DNA from: Deinococcus sp. Arct2-2
Lineage (GTDB): Bacteria; Deinococcota; Deinococci; Deinococcales; Deinococcaceae
Reading direction: 5' to 3'
Assembly (NCBI RefSeq): GCF_004801315.1
Contig: NZ_SSNW01000044.1
Coordinates: 1-45,757, forward strand
Length of the DNA stretch: 45,757 nucleotides
The translations under genes and the position numbers were made by a program. The notes under the pieces are model-generated. The model ran no database searches, was not told the DNA's origin, and saw nothing but the letters and a program-made list of their open reading frames with translations. Position 1 is the first letter of the stretch. The number at the start of each line of letters is the position of its first letter. Below, piece by piece: positions 45,734 to 45,757 of this stretch.

Positions 45734-45757
45734 TGCCATACGTTGAAATCCGGACAA

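Overview
The window is a GC-rich, gene-dense chromosomal segment that looks like a Deinococcus species. The strongest pointer is a ddrC homologue (12458-13159) with a 17-bp palindrome upstream that matches the radiation/desiccation response motif (RDRM) of Deinococcus. A second pointer is that about twenty genes have a TANNNT -10 box only 5-9 bases before the start codon, the hallmark of the leaderless mRNAs common in this genus. The outer-envelope genes (Lpt-like permeases, LptC/LptA-like proteins, a DUF11 surface protein) fit a diderm without classical LPS.

Layout. 1-700: end of an IS630-type transposase with a probable -1 frameshift site, lying against a fragment of a dispersed repeat. 697-2528: methyltransferase and EamA transporter, translationally coupled. 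2656-4251: 5'-truncated DUF11 surface-protein gene. 4616-6108: dusA-tsaE (tRNA modification). 6403-9834: ackA-pta (acetate/acetyl-CoA). 10043-12210: two overlapping LptF/LptG-type permeases. 12458-15573: ddrC, macro-domain protein, guanylate kinase, a small hypothetical. 15574-16317: gene-poor. 16318-17850: stand-alone Lrp/AsnC RAM domain, divergent from a fused siroheme-decarboxylase-like protein. 18262-21480: M23 peptidase and a paired inactive/active M16 peptidase. 21646-23164: cmk and a cyclophilin lipoprotein, divergent. 23320-25417: rplU-rpmA-obgE. 25821-29689: DUF1232 protein, secreted protein plus M15 peptidase, and a two-component system preceded by a possible 5-codon leaderless leader peptide. 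29973-32444: NTP transferase, 7Fe ferredoxin, rhodanese. 32551-37594: xseA, crcB/corA (divergent), glutaryl-CoA-dehydrogenase-like gene, tatD. 37856-40519: an LptC-like protein followed by two LptA/OstA-like proteins. 40853-45305: UspA, beta-CASP nuclease, DEDDh exonuclease, DUF3105 lipoprotein, second CorA.

Intergenic DNA is crowded with dispersed repeats of at least five families. These are an element with 15-bp perfect terminal inverted repeats, a composite element with ends of the type GTCTAAGGGTCTAAGG/GGGCAATCGC, a ~300-bp element present twice, a ~110-bp palindromic element present four times, and short GTGGATCGTGG-type palindromes.

The observations most worth following are: (1) two copies of a compact unit made of a consensus sigma-70 promoter followed within 10-30 bases by an intrinsic terminator (31473-31533 and 45656-45733), which could encode a very short RNA; (2) the split Lpt-like envelope transport set; (3) the RDRM-controlled ddrC; (4) the fused siroheme decarboxylase in what should be an aerobe; (5) the leaderless mini-ORF coupled to a response regulator. 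No rRNA, tRNA or CRISPR array was recognised.
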